64,000 bases of DNA from Sphaerisporangium aureirubrum (lineage in GTDB: Bacteria; Actinomycetota; Actinomycetes; Streptosporangiales; Streptosporangiaceae), in contig NZ_JBHSRF010000016.1 of assembly GCF_042658925.1 (NCBI RefSeq), positions 69,132 through 133,131 of the forward strand, in the 5' to 3' direction. The notes under the pieces are model-generated. The model made no database searches, was not told where the DNA came from, and was given only the letters and a program-made list of their open reading frames with translations. Below are positions 15,843 to 24,874 of the stretch, piece by piece. A program made the position numbers and the translations under genes. Numbering within the stretch: the stretch's first letter is position 1; each line of letters starts with the position of its first letter.

Positions 15843-17291
15843 GTGCATGAATCGCCCACACCGCGAAGTGAAACCCCGCACCCGCGCACTCTCCACGAGC
15901 TGCGCGAAAGCGGACACACCTATCGCACCGTCAAGGCGGAGATCCGCGAGAACCTGCTGGCCAGACTACGCTCAGGCGCGCCGAGATTCCCGGGCATCGT
16001 CGGATTCGACGACACGGTGCTGCCGCATCTGGAGCGGGCGCTGCTGGCCGGCCACGACCTCGTGCTGCTGGGCGAGCGCGGCCAGGGCAAGACCCGGCTC
16101 ATCCGCACCGTCACCGGCCTGCTCGACGAGTGGACCCCGGTGGTCGACGGCTGCGAGATCAACGACCACCCGTACGCCCCCACCTGCGTGCGCTGCGTCA
16201 AGCTGGCCGCCGAGAAGGGCGAGGACCTGCCCGTCGCCTGGCGGCACCGCGGCGACCGCTACGGCGAGAAGCTCGCCACCCCCGACACCTCGGTCGGCGA
16301 CCTGATCGGCGACGTCGACCCGATCAAGATCGCCGAAGGCCGCACCCTCGGCGACCCCGAGACCGTCCACTACGGCCTCGTCCCGCGCACCAACCGCGGC
16401 GTGTTCTCGGTCAACGAGCTGCCCGACCTCGCCGAGCGCATCCAGGTGTCGCTGCTCAACGTCCTGGAGGAACGCGACATCCAGGTCCGCGGCTACAACC
16501 TGCGCCTGCCGCTGGACATCCTGCTGATCGCCAGCGCCAACCCCGAGGACTACACCAACCGCGGCCGGATCATCACCCCGCTGAAGGACCGCTTCGGCGC
16601 CGAGATCCGCACCCACTACCCCCTCACGCTCGACAACGAGCTGGAGCTGATCCGCCAGGAGGCCACGCTCCTGTGGAGCGACGGCACCGCGGACGCCCCC
16701 GGCGGCGCCGAGCTGCCCGACCACCTGGTCGAGATCATCGCCAGGTTCACCCGCCTGGTGCGCGAGTCGACCGCGGTGGACTCCCGCTCCGGCGTCTCGG
16801 CCCGCTTCGCCATCGCCGCCGCGGAGACCGCCGCCGCCTCGGCCGTACGGCGCGCCGCCCTCACCGGCGAGGAGCGCCCGGTGACCCGCGTGGCCGACCT
16901 GCCGGGCTCGGTGCCCACGCTGCGCGGCAAGGTCGAGTTCGAGGTGAGCGAGGAGGGCCGCGAGGTCGAGGTGCTGGCCCACCTGCTGCGCCGCGCGATC
17001 GCCGAGACCTTCCGCCGCACGCTCGGCGGCATGGACCTCTCGGCCCTGCTGGACAAGTTCACCGAGGGCGCGCAGATCGAGACCGGCGAGATGACCACGG
17101 CCACCGAGCTGCTGCGGCAGATCGGCCCGGTCAGCGGCCTGGCGAAGATCATGTCCCAGGTGGGCATGGGCGAGGGCGACGAGTCCCCCGGCCACGCCGC
17201 CGCCGCGCTGGAGTTCGCCCTGGAGGGCCTGTACCTCATGCGCCGCCTGTCCAAGGACGAGGTCGACGGAGGCGCCGTCTACCGCACCTGA
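15843..17291 (+). CDS. MoxR/magnesium-chelatase-like AAA+ ATPase
   Basis: A 482-residue ATPase. The Walker A motif GERGQGKT is at about residue 77. A sensor/Walker B region is FSVNELPDLAERIQ, and ASANPEDYTNRGRIITPLKD is the sensor 1 / arginine-finger area typical of the MoxR-ChlI branch. A small cysteine-containing insertion (CEINDHPYAPTCVRCVKLAA) could bind metal. The GTG at 15843 gives VHESPTPRSE as N-terminus. It has no Shine-Dalgarno sequence but fits a leaderless start. The following VWA gene (46 bp downstream) is the obvious partner. Such ATPase/VWA pairs act as metal-insertion or protein-remodelling machines. The closest known pair is mycobacterial Rv0958/Rv0959. The client is unknown. 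Confidence 0.88.
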   Translation: MHESPTPRSETPHPRTLHELRESGHTYRTVKAEIRENLLARLRSGAPRFPGIVGFDDTVLPHLERALLAGHDLVLLGERGQGKTRLIRTVTGLLDEWTPVVDGCEINDHPYAPTCVRCVKLAAEKGEDLPVAWRHRGDRYGEKLATPDTSVGDLIGDVDPIKIAEGRTLGDPETVHYGLVPRTNRGVFSVNELPDLAERIQVSLLNVLEERDIQVRGYNLRLPLDILLIASANPEDYTNRGRIITPLKDRFGAEIRTHYPLTLDNELELIRQEATLLWSDGTADAPGGAELPDHLVEIIARFTRLVRESTAVDSRSGVSARFAIAAAETAAASAVRRAALTGEERPVTRVADLPGSVPTLRGKVEFEVSEEGREVEVLAHLLRRAIAETFRRTLGGMDLSALLDKFTEGAQIETGEMTTATELLRQIGPVSGLAKIMSQVGMGEGDESPGHAAAALEFALEGLYLMRRLSKDEVDGGAVYRT

Positions 17292-17337
17292 CGCGCCACT
17301 ACGCATATCGGACAGACGAGGATTAGGCTCGGAAGAG

Positions 17338-19296
17338 ATGAGCGGCTACCGATACGGCGAGTATCACGACGGGCCCGATCCCCTGGCACCGCCCTACGAT
17401 GTGCGGGCGGCGCTCGACGAGATGGGCGACGCGATCCTCTCCGGTTCCACGCCCCAGGACTCCCTGCGCGACCTGCTCAGGCGCGGGCTGCCCGGGGCGC
17501 CGGACCGGCGCGGGCTCGACGACCTGCTGCGCGAGGTGCGCAAGCGCCGCCGCGAGCTGCGCGAGCGCGGCGACCTCTCCGGCACGCTGGAGCGGGCCCG
17601 GGCGCTGCTGGACAAGGCGATCGGCCAGGAACGCGCCGAGCTGTTCCCCGACCCGTCCGACGAGGCCCGCATGCGCGAGGCCGAGCTGGACACGGTGCCG
17701 TCCGACACCGCGAGCGCGGTGCGCCAGCTCGGCTCGTACGAGTGGCGGTCGGCCGCCGCGCGCCAGACCTTCGAGGAACTGCGCGACCTGCTGCGCAGGG
17801 AGGTGCTGGACAGCCGTTTCCGTGGCATGCGGGACGCCCTGGCCAACCCCGACCCCGCGGCGATGGAGCGGGTCCGCCAGATGATGGCCGACCTGAACGA
17901 CATGCTGGACAAGGACGCGCGGGGCGAGCACACCCAGCAGGACTTTGACCGGTTCATGGAGAAGTACGGGGACTTCTTCCCGGAGAAGCCCCGCAACCTG
18001 AACGAGCTCGTCGACATCCTGGCCCGCCGGGCCGCCGCCGCCCAGCGCATGCTCGCCTCGATGACCCCGCAGCAGCGCGAGGAACTCCAGGCCCTGATCG
18101 ACCAGACCCTGGAACAGGCCGGCCTGCGCGACCAGATGTCCCGCCTCGGCCAGGCCCTGTACAACCGCCGTCCCGACCTGAACTGGGACGGCTCCGAGCG
18201 CATGGAGGGCGAGCAGCCTCTCGGCATGGGCGACGCCGTCACGGCGCTGGAGGAGCTCGCCGACCTCGGCCAGCTGGAGGAGGCGCTGCGGCAGGACTAC
18301 CCCGGCGCCCGGCTGGACGACGTGGACGAGGCCGCGATCCGGCGCGCCCTCGGCCGTTCCGCGGTCGACGACCTTGAGGCCCTCAAGCAGATCGAGCGCG
18401 AGCTGGAGGAGCAGGGCTACCTGCGGCGCCAGCGCGGCAAGCTCGAACTCACCCCGAAGGCCGTGCGGCGACTCGGCGAGACCGCGCTGCGCCGCGTCTT
18501 CGACTCCCTGGACGGCGGCCGGCGCGGCGACCACGACCAGCGCGACGCCGGGGCCGCCGGGGAGCTGACCGGCACCTCGCGCCCGTGGCGGTTCGGCGAC
18601 GAGCAGCCCCTCGACGTGGTGCGCACGCTGGTGAACGGCGTCCGGCGCGGCACGGCGGCCGACGGCCGCACGCGGGTGTCGCTGTCGGTGGACGACTTCG
18701 AGGTGGCCGAGACCGAGCGGCGTACCGCGGCGGCGGTGTGCCTGCTGGTGGACCTGTCGTACTCGATGGCCCTGCGCGGCACCTGGGCGCCCGCCAAGCA
18801 GACCGCGCTCGCGTTGCAGGCGCTGGTGGCGTCCAAGTTCCCCGGCGACGCGGTGCAGATCATCGGGTTCTCCAACTACGCCCGGGTGCTCCAGCCCGAG
18901 GAGCTGGCCGGGCTGGAGTGGGACATGGTGCAGGGCACCAACCTGCACCACGCGCTGCTGATCGCCGGGCGCCACCTGGACCGGCACCCCGACTTCGAGC
19001 CGGTCGTGCTGGTGGTGACCGACGGCGAGCCGACGGCCCACCTCATGCGCAACGGCCGCTACTGGTTCGAGTGGCCGCCGTCCCGCGAGACGCTGGAGCT
19101 CACCCTGTCCGAGGTGGACAAGATGACCCGCCGCCGGGCCACGATCAACGTGTTCATGCTGGCCACCGACGAGCGTCTCAAGGAGTTCGTGGACGAGGTC
19201 GCCCGGCGCAACGGCGGCCGGGTCTTCTCGCCGAGCGCCGACCGGCTCGGGGAGTACGTCGTGAACGACTTCCTGCGGGTGCGCCGCAGCCGCTGA
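17338..19296 (+). CDS. VWA-domain protein, partner of the AAA+ ATPase
   Basis: A 652-residue cytosolic protein. Residues about 1-440 are charged and helical, rich in Arg/Glu/Leu (LLREVRKRRRELRERGDL and similar), consistent with coiled coil. The C-terminal von Willebrand A domain begins near residue 465. Its MIDAS is intact: DLSYS, Thr in QGTNLHH, and Asp in VTDGEPTAH. By analogy with magnesium chelatase BchI/BchD and CbbQ/CbbO, the VWA protein recruits substrate to the ATPase ring. It converges on the response-regulator gene with a 2-base gap. Target unknown. Confidence 0.9.
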   Translation: MSGYRYGEYHDGPDPLAPPYDVRAALDEMGDAILSGSTPQDSLRDLLRRGLPGAPDRRGLDDLLREVRKRRRELRERGDLSGTLERARALLDKAIGQERAELFPDPSDEARMREAELDTVPSDTASAVRQLGSYEWRSAAARQTFEELRDLLRREVLDSRFRGMRDALANPDPAAMERVRQMMADLNDMLDKDARGEHTQQDFDRFMEKYGDFFPEKPRNLNELVDILARRAAAAQRMLASMTPQQREELQALIDQTLEQAGLRDQMSRLGQALYNRRPDLNWDGSERMEGEQPLGMGDAVTALEELADLGQLEEALRQDYPGARLDDVDEAAIRRALGRSAVDDLEALKQIERELEEQGYLRRQRGKLELTPKAVRRLGETALRRVFDSLDGGRRGDHDQRDAGAAGELTGTSRPWRFGDEQPLDVVRTLVNGVRRGTAADGRTRVSLSVDDFEVAETERRTAAAVCLLVDLSYSMALRGTWAPAKQTALALQALVASKFPGDAVQIIGFSNYARVLQPEELAGLEWDMVQGTNLHHALLIAGRHLDRHPDFEPVVLVVTDGEPTAHLMRNGRYWFEWPPSRETLELTLSEVDKMTRRRATINVFMLATDERLKEFVDEVARRNGGRVFSPSADRLGEYVVNDFLRVRRSR

Positions 19297-19298
19297 GC

Positions 19299-19961
19299 CT
19301 ACGGCTCGATCAGCCCGACGCGGATCGCGTAGCGGGTGAGCTCCAGCCGGTCCTTCATGCCGAGTTTCTGCAGCAGGTTGGCCCGGTGCCGCTCGACGGT
19401 CTTGGCGCTGATGACCAGCATGGCGGCGATCTCCTGCGAGGTGTGGCCCTCGGCGACGAGCTTGAGGATCTCCTCCTCCCGGTCGGTGATCGCCCTGGCC
19501 GGGGCGGCGCCCGCCCTGGCGCGGTCGAGGTAGTCGCGGATCAGCGCGGTGACGGCGCCCGGGTACAGGAAGGGCTCGCCGCGCATGGCGGCGTGGCAGG
19601 CCTCCACCAGGTCCCGGTCGGCCACCGACTTCAGCACGAAGCCGGACGCGCCCGCCTTGAGGGCCTCGAAGAAGTACTGCTCGTTGTCGTACATGGTCAG
19701 GATGAGGATGCGCATCTCCGGCCACTGCCGCGACAGCTCGCGCGCCGCCTGCAGGCCGGTCATGCGCGGCATCGCGATGTCCAGGATGGCCAGGTCCGGA
19801 CGATGCTCGCGGGCCAGCGCGACGGCCTCGGCGCCGTCCCCGGCCTCGGCGACGACGGTCAGGCCGGGCTGGCCGTCCAGTATGAGCCGCACGCCCCGGC
19901 GGACCAGCGCGTGGTCGTCGGCGAGCAGGATGCGCGTGGCGGCCGGCTCCGGCGTGCTCAT
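19299..19961 (-). CDS. NarL/LuxR-type response regulator
   Basis: A 220-residue regulator. The receiver domain has the acidic pair in LLADDHALV, the phosphoacceptor Asp in DLAILDIAMPRMTG, and Lys in SGFVLKSVADRD. The C-terminal LuxR helix-turn-helix is ITDREEEILKLVAEGHTSQE with the recognition helix in ISAKTVERHRANLLQKLGM. The ATG overlaps the stop of the histidine kinase gene (ATGA), so it is the kinase's cognate partner. Targets are unknown. Its relatives control stress, cell-envelope or specialised-metabolism genes. Confidence 0.95.
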   Translation of the reverse strand: MSTPEPAATRILLADDHALVRRGVRLILDGQPGLTVVAEAGDGAEAVALAREHRPDLAILDIAMPRMTGLQAARELSRQWPEMRILILTMYDNEQYFFEALKAGASGFVLKSVADRDLVEACHAAMRGEPFLYPGAVTALIRDYLDRARAGAAPARAITDREEEILKLVAEGHTSQEIAAMLVISAKTVERHRANLLQKLGMKDRLELTRYAIRVGLIEP

Positions 19962-20974
19962 CGGCCGCCCTCCCCTGGCGCCGTGCTCCCTGGCGCCGTG
20001 CTCCCTGGCGCTGCCCCGGGCGTGTCCCGCGCAGCCCCACCCCGGGTGGGTGCGGCCAGGCGGACCTCGGTGCCGCCCATGGGGGCGGGGCCCACGGTGA
20101 GGGTGGCGCCGATGAGGAGGGCGCGCTCGCGCATGCCCTGGATGCCGGAGCCCTCCTGGGCCCCGCCGACGCCGCGGCCGTCGTCGCGGACGCACAGTTC
20201 CACACCGCCGGCGACGCGGCGCAGCGTGAGCTCGACATGGCGGGCGGCGGCGTGGCGGGCGGTGTTGGTGAGGCTCTCCTGGGCGACGCGGTACAGCACG
20301 AGCTCGGTGTCCTTGTCCAGTGGGGGCAGGCCGGGTTCCAGGTGGTGGTGCACGGCGAGGCCGGGGGTGGAGAACTCGCCCGCGAGGGCCTTGAGCGCGC
20401 TGGACAGGCCGAGTTCCGCAAGGACGCCGGGGCGCAGGCGCCGGGCGATGCGGCGGATCTCGTCCAGGCCGGTGCGCGTGGTCTCCTGCACCTGGTGGAT
20501 CTCCTCGCGCACCGGCTCGGGCGCGTGGTCGGCGACGCGCTTGAGCTCCAGCAGCACGGCGGTGAGGGTCTGGCCGACCTCGTCGTGCAGTTCCTGGGCG
20601 ACGCGGTGGCGTTCGCCCTCCTGCGCGGACAGGGCGCGGGCGCTGCTGCCGGCGCGTTCGGCCTCCAGCCGGTCGAGCATGGTGTTGAACGTCCGGATCA
20701 GCTCGGCCACCTCGCCGCGGCCGTCCGCGGCGGGCCGTTTCCCCGGGCGCAGCAGGTCGGTGGTCGACATGGCCCGGGTGAGCCGTTGCAGGGGGGCGAG
20801 CCCGATCCGCAGCAGCACGGCGTTGGCGACCAGCATGGCGGCCAGCCCCACCGCGAGGATCGCCGCCTCGGTGAACAGCACGGGCGTGGACACGGTGACC
20901 GGCCCGAGCAGCAGCCCGGTGGCCGCAACCAGCACCACGGCGTTCAGCAGGAAGATCCGCCAGAACAGCGACAC
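19958..20974 (-). CDS. Membrane sensor histidine kinase (HisKA_3 type)
   Basis: A 338-residue kinase with two N-terminal transmembrane helices separated by a very short external loop, a HAMP-like linker, then ERHRVAQELHDEVGQTLTAV with the phosphoacceptor His and a HATPase_c domain (ESLTNTARHAAARH as N-box, CVRDDGRGVGG as G1). The tiny extracellular loop suggests intramembrane or envelope sensing. The C-terminus carries a GSTAPGSTAPG repeat encoded by 15-bp tandem DNA repeats (about 19971-20015), which may vary in copy number. It is upstream of, and coupled to, its response regulator. Confidence 0.93.
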   Translation of the reverse strand: MSLFWRIFLLNAVVLVAATGLLLGPVTVSTPVLFTEAAILAVGLAAMLVANAVLLRIGLAPLQRLTRAMSTTDLLRPGKRPAADGRGEVAELIRTFNTMLDRLEAERAGSSARALSAQEGERHRVAQELHDEVGQTLTAVLLELKRVADHAPEPVREEIHQVQETTRTGLDEIRRIARRLRPGVLAELGLSSALKALAGEFSTPGLAVHHHLEPGLPPLDKDTELVLYRVAQESLTNTARHAAARHVELTLRRVAGGVELCVRDDGRGVGGAQEGSGIQGMRERALLIGATLTVGPAPMGGTEVRLAAPTRGGAARDTPGAAPGSTAPGSTAPGEGGR

Positions 20975-21164
20975 CGCTCACCCCCTCGTCTCCACTATGA
21001 CCGTCCCCGGCCGCGCCACACCATCCGTGGCGGCACCCATATCCACCCGCCGTCTGCACGTCCTCCACCAGCGCGAATGGGTGTCGTCACGGATGGCGCC
21101 CGCCCCCCTGCCAGGGGGAGGGTGGGAAGTGCCTCACCGGCGGAGCCTTCGGGGGGAGGAACCA

Positions 21165-21431
21165 ATGGCGCACACCGACGACCGCATCCGTACCGATCTC
21201 GCGGCGCGGCCGGACCACGGCGCCACGCCCTCCGGCCAGGTTCCGCCGGGGAGGCGCCAGCGCACCTGGCTGCTGCTGGTCCTCGCCGCCGGCCTGACCC
21301 TGCTGACCGTGGGCCTGCTGCGCGGCCACGGCCCGCTGATCGCGACCGGCCTCATCCTGGCCGGCGTCGTCGAATGCCTGCTCAACCGCCACCGGCACCC
21401 CACGAGGTCCGGGCGGCACCACCGGCTCTGA
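21165..21431 (+). CDS. Small two-helix membrane protein, 88 aa
   Basis: The ATG at 21165 follows GGGGGGAGGA. The protein has a 30-residue polar N-terminus, two hydrophobic helices (TWLLLVLAAGLTLLTVGLL and IATGLILAGVVECLL) and a His/Arg-rich C-terminus. It lies about 100 bp upstream of the antiporter gene, a place where CPA2 antiporters often have a regulatory subunit. This protein has no TrkA/KTN or RCK features. It is not assignable to a family by eye. A membrane-bound accessory role is only a guess. Confidence 0.7.
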   Translation: MAHTDDRIRTDLAARPDHGATPSGQVPPGRRQRTWLLLVLAAGLTLLTVGLLRGHGPLIATGLILAGVVECLLNRHRHPTRSGRHHRL

Positions 21432-21533
21432 CGCACGCGACCCGCCACCGCCCGCCCACGCCACGAGGAGAACCCATCCACCCGAGAGCAGCGAGCACGA
21501 CGCCGACCCGCCGCACCTGGAAGGTGGTGACCC

Positions 21534-22766
21534 GTGGGACATGCTGACACTCTGCTCGCCATGGGCGGCGCCTTCCTGGCCGCCGCGCTGCTCGCCCGGC
21601 TCGGTCGCCGGATCGGGCTGCCGACCATCCCGCTGTTCATGCTCGCGGGGATCCTGCTCGGGCCGCACACCCCGGGCCTGGTGCTCGTCCGGGACGCGCA
21701 CGAGTTCGAGATGTTGTCGGCGCTCGGGCTGGTGCTCCTGCTGTTCTACCTGGGGCTGGAGTTCCATCTGGACGACCTCAGGAGCGGCGGGCGACGGCTG
21801 CTGGCCGCCGGGGGCGTCTACCTGCTGCTGAACGTCGGCGCGGGGCTCGGGTTCGGGTTCGTGCTCGGGTGGGGGGCGCGGGAGGCGCTGGTGCTGGCCG
21901 GGGTGCTCGGCATCTCGTCGTCGGCGATCGTCACCAAGATCCTCATCGACCTGGGGCGCATCGGGAGGCCGGAGACGCGCCTCATCCTCGGCGTCATCGT
22001 CGTGGAGGACATCTTCCTCGCCCTGTACCTCGCGGCCCTCCAGCCCGTGCTCAGCGGCGCCCAGGGGGCCGTGGAGACGGCCACGCAGGCCGGCAAGGCC
22101 TTCGGCTTCCTCATGGTGCTCGCGGTGGCCGCCAGGTACGGCACCCGGCTGTTCGGCCGCCTGATGGCGGTGCGGGACGACGAGCTGCTGGTCATCAGCT
22201 TCCTCGGCGCCGCCGTCCTGATCGCGGGGATCTCCGAGTGGCTGGGCGTCGCCGACGCCATCGGCGCCTTCATGGTCGGCCTGATCCTCGCGGGCACCTC
22301 CTCCGGGCCGCGGATCCGTGAACTGGTCCACCCGCTGCGGGACGCCTTCGCCGCGATCTTCTTCTTCGCCTTCGGACTGTCCATCGACCCCGGCGACGTC
22401 GCCTCGGTGGCCGCCCTGGTGGCGGCGGCCGCCGCGCTGACCGTCGTGATGAACGTGGCCGCCGGGCTGATCGCGGCCCGGCTGCACGGCTACGGCGCGC
22501 GTCCCGCCGCGGACATCGCCACCATCCTGCTGGCCAGGGGGGAGTTCGCGCTCATCCTGGGCGCGATGGCCGCGGGCGCCGGACTCGACCGCCGGCTCGC
22601 CCCGTTCATCGCGGGCTACGTGCTGGTGCTGGCCGTCCTCGGCCCGGTCGCGGCGGGTCAGGCGCACCGGCTCGCCCGCCTGCTGCGGGCCAGGCGCTCC
22701 TCCCGGCACACGGAGGAAACGCGTTCGCCCATGTCAGCGGCCGAACGATATCCGGCGGGGCGTTAA
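21534..22766 (+). CDS. CPA2-family cation:proton antiporter (KefB-like)
   Basis: A 410-residue polytopic membrane protein with about 11-12 helices. Family signatures are GLPTIPLFMLAGILLGPHTP at helix 2, FYLGLEFHLDDL, ISSSAIVTKILIDLGR, and ARGEFALILGAMA in the late helices. It would exchange K+ or Na+ for H+. The GTG at 21534 follows GGAAGGTGGTGA. The cytosolic NAD-binding (KTN) domain found in KefB/C is absent, as in shorter actinobacterial members whose control comes from a separate subunit. The candidate neighbour is the unrelated-looking 88-residue protein upstream. Confidence 0.92.
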   Translation: MGHADTLLAMGGAFLAAALLARLGRRIGLPTIPLFMLAGILLGPHTPGLVLVRDAHEFEMLSALGLVLLLFYLGLEFHLDDLRSGGRRLLAAGGVYLLLNVGAGLGFGFVLGWGAREALVLAGVLGISSSAIVTKILIDLGRIGRPETRLILGVIVVEDIFLALYLAALQPVLSGAQGAVETATQAGKAFGFLMVLAVAARYGTRLFGRLMAVRDDELLVISFLGAAVLIAGISEWLGVADAIGAFMVGLILAGTSSGPRIRELVHPLRDAFAAIFFFAFGLSIDPGDVASVAALVAAAAALTVVMNVAAGLIAARLHGYGARPAADIATILLARGEFALILGAMAAGAGLDRRLAPFIAGYVLVLAVLGPVAAGQAHRLARLLRARRSSRHTEETRSPMSAAERYPAGR

Positions 22767-22770
22767 TTCG

Positions 22771-22799
22771 TTGCCGATCGATCTGCAATGCCACACGAT
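22771..22799 (+). promoter_or_regulatory. Candidate promoter for the 50-residue membrane protein
   Basis: In an AT-rich patch, TTGCCG (22771-22776) and CACGAT (22794-22799) stand 17 bases apart, reasonable -35/-10 hexamers. TAATTA follows at 22802. The small gene starts at 22872 behind its own ribosome-binding site. Confidence 0.3.
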
Positions 22800-22871
22800 G
22801 CTAATTAAAGGAATTCACCACCCGCTCCAGAAAGCCGCCCCATCCTTTTCCTGCCGTGAAGGGAGAAAACC

Positions 22872-23024
22872 ATGTTCGCGGCAGTTTTCATCCTGCTGGC
22901 CATGGTCGTCACGGTCGTGCTGTTCGAGATCACCGTGAACAACCGCCCGCGGCGCCGCCGCCCGCCGTCCGGCACGGGCGTCCGCCCGGAGGCCGTCCTG
23001 CCCGAACCGGCCGAGGCCCGCTGA
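22872..23024 (+). CDS. Small single-pass membrane protein, 50 aa
   Basis: The ATG at 22872 follows GAAGGGAG with good spacing. The product begins MFAAVFILLAMVVTVVLFEI (one transmembrane helix), then a very basic NNRPRRRRPPSG stretch and an acidic Pro/Ala tail, predicting an N-out/C-in orientation by the positive-inside rule. It lies between the antiporter and a DUF2269-like gene, all on the same strand, behind its own AT-rich promoter-like region. Function unknown. The Shine-Dalgarno sequence, helix and charge pattern make it a convincing small gene. Confidence 0.7.
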   Translation: MFAAVFILLAMVVTVVLFEITVNNRPRRRRPPSGTGVRPEAVLPEPAEAR

Positions 23025-23090
23025 TTCCGTTCAAGGCTCCCCGGCCCGGGGCGTTCCCCTGCTGATCACTGAAGCGATAGCCTCGGCGGC

Positions 23091-23525
23091 ATGTCGTTCT
23101 TCGACTACCTTCTGCTCTGGCTGCACATCGCCTTCGCGATCTTCGCCCTCGGGCCGGCGACCGCGGCCGCCATGTTCACCCCGAGGTACATCCGCGCCAA
23201 GGACGTCGCCGTGTTGCGGTTCCTGCACCGCAACACGCGCGTCTTCGGCCTTCTCACCATCGGCGTGTTCCTGTTCGGCCTGGCGCTCGGCCGCCAGGCC
23301 CTGGCCAAGCCGTACCTCTCGGTGTCGATGACGCTGTTCATCGTGGGGGCGGTGCTGCTGGTCATGATCGACCGTGACCAGCGCACCGCCATCCGCGTGT
23401 TGTCCACCGAGACGCCCGAGGACGACGCCAAGGTGCAGACCGGCCGCATCGCCATGCTCGGCTCGATCATGGCGCTGATCTGGCTGGTGATCCTCGTGCT
23501 GATGGTGTGGTTCAACCCGCGATGA
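23091..23525 (+). CDS. Four-helix integral membrane protein (DUF2269-like)
   Basis: A 144-residue hydrophobic protein with four predicted helices: LLLWLHIAFAIFALGPATAA, LLTIGVFLFGLALG, SVSMTLFIVGAVLLVMI and MALIWLVILVLMVWF. A polar loop (DDAKVQTGRI) precedes the last. The N-terminal LHI-x-FAIFALGP pattern resembles DUF2269 proteins, predicted haem- or metal-related membrane proteins of unknown function. It is convergent with metB, 9 bp apart. Confidence 0.75.
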   Translation: MSFFDYLLLWLHIAFAIFALGPATAAAMFTPRYIRAKDVAVLRFLHRNTRVFGLLTIGVFLFGLALGRQALAKPYLSVSMTLFIVGAVLLVMIDRDQRTAIRVLSTETPEDDAKVQTGRIAMLGSIMALIWLVILVLMVWFNPR

Positions 23526-23534
23526 GGAACGAGG

Positions 23535-24674
23535 TCAGCCGAGCGCCTGGCTGAGGTCGGTGAGCAGGTCGCTGATCGACTCGATGCCCACCGACAGGCG
23601 CACCAGATCGCCGGGCACCTCCAGGGCCGACCCGGCGACCGAGGCATGCGTCATGCGCCCGGGGTGCTCGATCAGCGACTCCACCCCGCCGAGGGACTCG
23701 GCGAGCGTGAACACCCGCGCCCGGTCACAGACGTCCACCGCCTCCTGTTCCCCTCCCGCGACACGGAACGACACCATGCCGCCGAACCTGCGCATCTGCT
23801 TGGCGGCCACCTCGTGCCCCGGGTGCGAGGCGAGACCCGGGTAGAACACCTCGGTGACCCGGGGATGCGACAGCAGCAGGTCGACGACCCGCTCGGCGTT
23901 GTCGCAGTGGCGGTCCATGCGCACCGCGAGCGTGCGCACGCCGCGCAGGGTCAGCCACGCGTCGAACGGCCCCGCGACCGCGCCCATCGCGTTCTGGTGG
24001 TACGCCAGCCGCTCGCCGACCTCCTGGTCGCGGGCCACCAGCGCGCCGCCGATCACGTCGGAGTGGCCGCCCATGTATTTGGTGGTGCTGTGCACGATCA
24101 CGTCGGCGCCGAGGGCCAGCGGCTGCTGGAGGTACGGCGTGGCGAAGGTGTTGTCCACCACGAGCAGCGCCCCCGCGGCGTGCGCGATGCCGGCGAGGGC
24201 CTCGATGTCGGCGATGCCGAGCAGGGGGTTGGTCGGGGTCTCCACCCAGATGAGCTTGGTGTCCGGGCGCACGGCCGCCCGCACCGCGTCCAGATCGCCG
24301 AGCGGCACCGGGTCGTGGTGCAGCCCCCAAGGCTCGTAGACCTTGTCGAACAGGCGGAACGTGCCGCCGTAGGCGTCACCGGGGATGATCACGTGGTCGC
24401 CGGGACGGCACAACGCGCGCAGCACGGCGTCCTCGGCGGCCAGGCCGGACGCGAACGCCATCCCCCGGGTGCCACCCTCCAGGGCGGCCACGCACTCCTC
24501 CAGGGCGGTCCTGGTGGGGTTGGCCGAGCGGCTGTATTCGTAGCCCTCACGCAGCCCGCCGACGCCGTCCTGCTTGTAGGTGGAGACCGCGTAGATGGGC
24601 GGCACCACCGCGCCGGTCCGCGGGTCGGGGTCCTGGCCTGCATGGATGGCCAGAGTCTCGAAACCTTCAATCAT
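23535..24674 (-). CDS. metB: Cystathionine gamma-synthase / PLP-dependent transsulfuration enzyme
   Basis: A 379-residue Cys/Met-metabolism PLP enzyme. SANPTRTALEECVAALEGG and VIVHSTTKYMGGHSDVIGG (PLP lysine in STTKY) are diagnostic. It joins an activated homoserine ester with cysteine to give cystathionine, or works in the reverse gamma-lyase direction. The two are hard to separate by eye. Start MIEGFETLAIHAGQ is typical. Cystathionine beta-synthase lies 4.4 kb away on the same strand, a pairing conserved in actinobacteria (cbs/metB, Rv1077/Rv1079). Here it is split by the MMPL-like gene and the repeat island. Confidence 0.92.
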   Translation of the reverse strand: MIEGFETLAIHAGQDPDPRTGAVVPPIYAVSTYKQDGVGGLREGYEYSRSANPTRTALEECVAALEGGTRGMAFASGLAAEDAVLRALCRPGDHVIIPGDAYGGTFRLFDKVYEPWGLHHDPVPLGDLDAVRAAVRPDTKLIWVETPTNPLLGIADIEALAGIAHAAGALLVVDNTFATPYLQQPLALGADVIVHSTTKYMGGHSDVIGGALVARDQEVGERLAYHQNAMGAVAGPFDAWLTLRGVRTLAVRMDRHCDNAERVVDLLLSHPRVTEVFYPGLASHPGHEVAAKQMRRFGGMVSFRVAGGEQEAVDVCDRARVFTLAESLGGVESLIEHPGRMTHASVAGSALEVPGDLVRLSVGIESISDLLTDLSQALG

Positions 24675-24874
24675 GACTCAACGCTATCGCCATCCCCCTG
24701 AGGCCGTGCCCGTGTCACCCGGCTACGGCGAAAGGACGAGACCAGGATCCGCCCCCGGTCCGATGGCAACACCCCCCGCTCCCCCTAGGGTCGGCGTCAC
24801 GGGAGGTGATCGCGCCGCCGAGCCGTCCGTCGGCGGGGCCCACCCGCGACGGTCTCACAACGGAGTGACCAAGC

